A stretch of 8,780 nucleotides of DNA from Actinomycetota bacterium (GTDB lineage Bacteria > Actinomycetota > Acidimicrobiia > Acidimicrobiales > SZUA-35), in the NCBI GenBank assembly GCA_027730885.1, contig JAQCHM010000117.1, positions 1-8,780 on the forward strand. Direction: 5' to 3'. Below are positions 6,683-8,780 of this stretch, piece by piece; the first letter of the stretch is position 1, and each line of letters starts with the position of its first letter. The translations under genes and the position numbers were made by a program. The notes beneath the pieces are model-generated. The model worked only from the letters and a program-made list of their open reading frames with translations. It ran no database searches and had not been told where the DNA came from.

Positions 6683-6742
6683 CATCCCTCCAAGACCACA
6701 CCCATCCCTCCAAGACCACACCCGTCCCGCCAAGACCAGACC
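6683..6742. repeat. Three tandem copies of a 20-bp repeat
   Basis: The unit is CATCCCTCCAAGACCACACC. Copies at 6683-6702 and 6703-6722 are identical. The third at 6723-6742 differs at three positions (A to G, T to G and C to G). The core CCAAGACCA is shared by all three. The 20-bp period is close to two helical turns, so a protein could bind all copies on one face. The unit is not palindromic. No further copy is recognisable on either side. It could be an operator array for either divergent gene or simply a minisatellite. Confidence 0.85.
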
Positions 6743-6756
6743 GAGCAGGGCAATTT

Positions 6757-6778
6757 CAGGGACCCTGGTCACCGTGAC
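6757..6778. promoter_or_regulatory. Two abutting 11-bp odd-centred dyads, candidate operator
   Basis: CAGGG-A-CCCTG at 6757-6767 is followed without a gap by GTCAC-C-GTGAC at 6768-6778. Each is a perfect 5-1-5 inverted repeat and their centres are 11 bp apart, one helical turn. They lie 18-39 nt before the VanW ATG at 6797. If transcription starts near GTG 6815, they sit just upstream of the -35 position, where an activator commonly binds. They are too short and lack a T-run, so a terminator is unlikely. Confidence 0.4.
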
Positions 6779-6796
6779 GTCGAATGACGACAGACC

Positions 6797-8575
6797 ATGC
6801 AAGAATCACTGACCGTGTCGACGCAACGGCGGATGATCTATTTGACCGCAGGCATGCCACTAGGTCTGATCCTGCTCTTGGTTGCGGCGTGGGGTATCGA
6901 CGCCACCGTCTCGGGTGACCGGGTGATGCGAGGCATGACCATCGCCGGCACCCCGGCCGACGGCCTCGACGACGCTGAACTCCGGGCCATCGCGTCCGAC
7001 CTCACTGCTCAGCTGGCCGACCAGCCGGTCGAGGTCGCCATGGGCGACGCGTCGGCCGACAGCGATCCGGTGACCCTCGGCGTTCGGGTGGACGCCGACG
7101 CGTTGGTCGAGCGGGCGCTCACCGCCCGTCGTGACGGTTTCTTCATCGCCCGCCCGTTCCGTTGGTTGGGCAGCTTCTTTTCGGATCACAACGTCGATCC
7201 TCCCTACGCGATCGACGACGCCGCTGTCGCCGCTGCCGCTCAGGAACTCATCGACACCCATCTCGCCAAGCCGATCGAGCCGACCCTCGAGGTCGAAGCC
7301 GACATGCTGATCCTCGCCCCCGGCATCGACGGCGCCACCTTCGAGCCGACACAGCTCGCTGCGGCGTTACCCGCGATGATGGAACAAGGTCCACCCTTCG
7401 CGCTGAAGATCACGCCCGATGTGCTCGAGTCCGACATCGACATCGCCGCGTTGGAAGCGGTGGCAAGCGAAGCCAACGAGGCCACCGAGTCGGGATTGAC
7501 CGTCCGCGTACTGGACGACGTCGTCGCCATCGCGCCGGCCCAGCTCCGGGCTTGGGTAGACCTCGACACCGAGGGAACCGAGCCGCGCTGGTTGCTCGAC
7601 GAGCAACGAATGCTGGCCGACCTTGGTCCGGCATTCCCGTCGCTCGGCGGTGCCGACAAACAGGCTCACTTCGAGATCAGCAACGGCCGGCCCATCATCA
7701 TCCCGCCGGCGGGATCGTTGTCCTGTTGCGAGCCGGGATCAGCCGCCGCGGTACAGGATGCCCTGCTCGAGGGCAGCGCCGAGATCGCCTTGGAACCGGT
7801 GATCGCCGGTGGTGGTGAGGGGGTCGCCGCGCTCGAGACACTCGGGATCATCGAGGAGGTCTCGACCTTCACGACGAACCACAAGTGCTGCGAGAATCGC
7901 GTCACCAACATCCACCTCATGGCCGATCTCGTACGAGGCACGATCGTCCGTCCGGGCGAGACCTTCAGCCTCAACGGGCATGTTCGAGAGCGCACCCAGG
8001 CCAAGGGGTTCGTTTCCGCCGGAGCGATAGCGCAGGGAGTGCTCGAGGATCAAGTGGGCGGCGGCGTGTCGCAGTTCGCGACCACGATCTTCAACGCCGC
8101 GTTCTTCGCCGGCATGGAGCTCCTCGAGTATCAGAGCCACTCGTTGTACTTCAGCCGCTACCCACGCGGCAGGGAGGCGACGGTCTCGTGGCCCAAACCC
8201 GACTTCCGGTTCCGCAACGACACGCCGTACGGCATTCTCATCTGGGCGTCCTACACCGACACGTCGATCACGGTGGCCCTGTACTCGACGAAGAACATCA
8301 CCGTCGAAGACCTCGGGCAGCGTGACTCGGCGCGAGGGATGTGCACCCGGGTCACCACAACGCGGCAACGCACCTGGGCTGACGGTCGAACCGAAACCGA
8401 CACCGTCTTCGCCGTGTATCGCCCGTCCGAGGGGCTCGACTGCAACGGCAACCCGACCAGGCCCACCACGACGACGGTGCCACCTCCTGCCGACCCCAAC
8501 GCGACGACCACGACCAGCGACCCTTCGGCCGACACCACGACAACCGGGCCCCCTCCGACTTCCGAGGGCGAGTGA
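6797..8575 (+). CDS. Membrane-anchored VanW-domain protein with PG-binding-4-like region and Thr/Pro-rich tail
   Basis: This 592-residue protein has a single N-terminal hydrophobic segment (about 13-34) with positive residues before it, so the rest should be extracytoplasmic. Residues about 45-345 form two repeats resembling the peptidoglycan-binding-4 (YoaR-like) domain. The VanW domain spans about 355-500, with NRVTNIHLMADLVRGTIVRPGETFSLN, GGGVSQFATTIFNAAF 421-436, and GREATVSWPKPDFRFRN. The biochemical role of VanW domains is unsettled; a cell-wall link is inferred. Cys pairs occur at 310-311 and 364-365, plus C516 and C549, and could form disulfides outside the cell. Residues 553-592 have 14 Thr and 10 Pro, a likely extended and possibly glycosylated tail. 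No Shine-Dalgarno precedes ATG 6797. An in-frame GTG at 6815 with a possible -10 box may be the real start, shortening the protein by 6 residues. The next gene follows after 6 nt. Confidence 0.92.
   Translation: MQESLTVSTQRRMIYLTAGMPLGLILLLVAAWGIDATVSGDRVMRGMTIAGTPADGLDDAELRAIASDLTAQLADQPVEVAMGDASADSDPVTLGVRVDADALVERALTARRDGFFIARPFRWLGSFFSDHNVDPPYAIDDAAVAAAAQELIDTHLAKPIEPTLEVEADMLILAPGIDGATFEPTQLAAALPAMMEQGPPFALKITPDVLESDIDIAALEAVASEANEATESGLTVRVLDDVVAIAPAQLRAWVDLDTEGTEPRWLLDEQRMLADLGPAFPSLGGADKQAHFEISNGRPIIIPPAGSLSCCEPGSAAAVQDALLEGSAEIALEPVIAGGGEGVAALETLGIIEEVSTFTTNHKCCENRVTNIHLMADLVRGTIVRPGETFSLNGHVRERTQAKGFVSAGAIAQGVLEDQVGGGVSQFATTIFNAAFFAGMELLEYQSHSLYFSRYPRGREATVSWPKPDFRFRNDTPYGILIWASYTDTSITVALYSTKNITVEDLGQRDSARGMCTRVTTTRQRTWADGRTETDTVFAVYRPSEGLDCNGNPTRPTTTTVPPPADPNATTTTSDPSADTTTTGPPPTSEGE
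6798..6806 (+). promoter_or_regulatory. Candidate extended -10 for a leaderless VanW transcript
   Basis: TGCAAGAAT has a TGN extension followed by AAGAAT, one mismatch from TANNNT. It ends 8 nt before an in-frame GTG at 6815. If used, the transcript would begin at that GTG, and the ATG at 6797 would lie within the promoter. No good -35 is present. Confidence 0.3.
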
Positions 8576-8581
8576 CCGTCG

Positions 8582-8780
8582 GTGGCTGACGTCGTCATTG
8601 TCGGTGGCGGTCCGGCCGGGGCGGCGGCGGCCATCGACGGGGCACGCAACGGCCTCGACGTCGTACTGCTCGACAAGGCTCGCTTTCCCAGGGACAAGTG
8701 CTGTGGCGACGGTCTGACCGCCAACGCCCTCCGTCACCTCGATGCCCTCGGGGTCGACCCTGTCTCGGTTCCGAGTTGGA
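8582..8780 (+). CDS. FAD-dependent oxidoreductase, geranylgeranyl reductase family, 3'-truncated by the window edge
   Basis: Only the first 66 codons are present. They begin MADVVIVGGGPAGAAAA, a dinucleotide-binding fold with the GxGxxG fingerprint (GGGPAG 8-13), then VVLLDKARFPRDKCCGDGLT at about residues 26-45. The FPRDKxCGDGLT text is typical of the geranylgeranyl-reductase group of flavoproteins, which reduce isoprenoid double bonds or act on related lipids and quinones; the substrate is unknown here. The start is GTG, 6 nt after the VanW stop and in the same frame, so nothing upstream could extend it past that TGA. No strong Shine-Dalgarno is visible (GAGGG is 13 nt away), suggesting coupling to VanW translation. 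The two cysteines CC precede GDG where most relatives have one. Confidence 0.88.
   Translation, partial: MADVVIVGGGPAGAAAAIDGARNGLDVVLLDKARFPRDKCCGDGLTANALRHLDALGVDPVSVPSW

Larger units (their letters stand above)
6559..6796. other. Divergent intergenic region between the SDR operon and the VanW gene
   Basis: This 238-nt stretch has no convincing gene. From 6571 to about 6615 it is locally AT-richer than its surroundings and should contain the minus-strand promoter of the SDR operon. An 8-bp palindrome, TTCGCGAA, sits at 6582-6589 in the likely 5' leader. No convincing -35/-10 pair stands out there. The centre holds three 20-bp tandem repeats (6683-6742) and the right end two abutting dyads (6757-6778). 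Base composition of the repeat part is strongly strand-asymmetric, with C and A on the + strand and very little T or G. Confidence 0.6.

Noticed and set aside
6683..6742. The three 20-bp repeats as a CRISPR array
   Set aside because: The copies are directly tandem with no spacers, the unit is too short, and no cas gene is nearby.
5311..6777. A 488-codon open frame on the + strand opposite the SDR-MaoC operon
   Set aside because: It mirrors two well-supported minus-strand genes, its translation has no recognisable domain, and long antisense frames are expected in GC-rich coding DNA.
6570..6812. An 80-codon + strand frame across the divergent intergenic region
   Set aside because: It covers the SDR ribosome site and the tandem repeats, its product is Pro/Arg/His-rich, and no ribosome binding site or homology is apparent.
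7739..8737. A 332-codon minus-strand frame opposite the VanW gene and the following start
   Set aside because: It spans two real + strand genes and has composition typical of antisense GC-rich frames.
1..8780. A previously undescribed multi-gene defence, mobile or biosynthetic system
   Set aside because: Every gene but the small Cys/His protein falls in a familiar family, spacing and composition look chromosomal, and there are no toxin-antitoxin, nuclease-helicase, integrase or biosynthetic-cluster signatures. NucS is present as a core repair enzyme.

Overview
This 8.8 kb window is GC-rich and comes from a chromosome, very probably of an actinobacterium; an Acidimicrobiia-like lineage is my best guess. 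The reasons are a NucS/EndoMS-type mismatch endonuclease, a CysQ close to the mycobacterial type, an actinobacterial-style VanW-domain protein with a threonine/proline-rich tail, and frequent GTG/TTG starts. At least two genes also appear to use leaderless promoters, with a TANNNT box 6-7 nt before the start codon. I see no rRNA, tRNA, CRISPR array, insertion sequence, integrase or phage gene.

The left block (1-4723) reads entirely on the + strand. It holds the 3' three quarters or so of an EttA-type ABC-F translation factor, a 79-residue Cys/His protein of unknown function, a CysQ phosphatase, an ABC1/UbiB-family atypical kinase whose TTG start lies inside the end of cysQ, and nucS. The first four are tightly packed. 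nucS has its own likely leaderless promoter.

The middle block (4732-6558) is on the - strand and meets nucS tail to tail with only 8 nt between the stops. It is a two-gene operon: a short-chain dehydrogenase, then a MaoC-type hydratase. Both resemble consecutive domains of the eukaryotic peroxisomal multifunctional enzyme 2 and occur in the same order. Together they should carry out the hydration and (R)-3-hydroxyacyl-CoA dehydrogenation steps of a beta-oxidation-like pathway. The substrate (fatty acid, branched acid or steroid side chain) cannot be read from the sequence.

A 238-nt divergent intergenic region (6559-6796) follows. It contains three tandem 20-bp repeats and two abutting 11-bp dyads, which are the least explained structures in the window. 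The right block (+ strand) is a membrane-anchored VanW-domain protein, followed after 6 nt by the start of a FAD-dependent geranylgeranyl-reductase-like oxidoreductase that runs off the window.

Most of the window is ordinary core chromosome. I do not see a convincing new multi-gene system. The best leads are the structured intergenic region, the small Cys/His protein, and residue-level oddities in EttA, the ABC1 kinase and the VanW protein.
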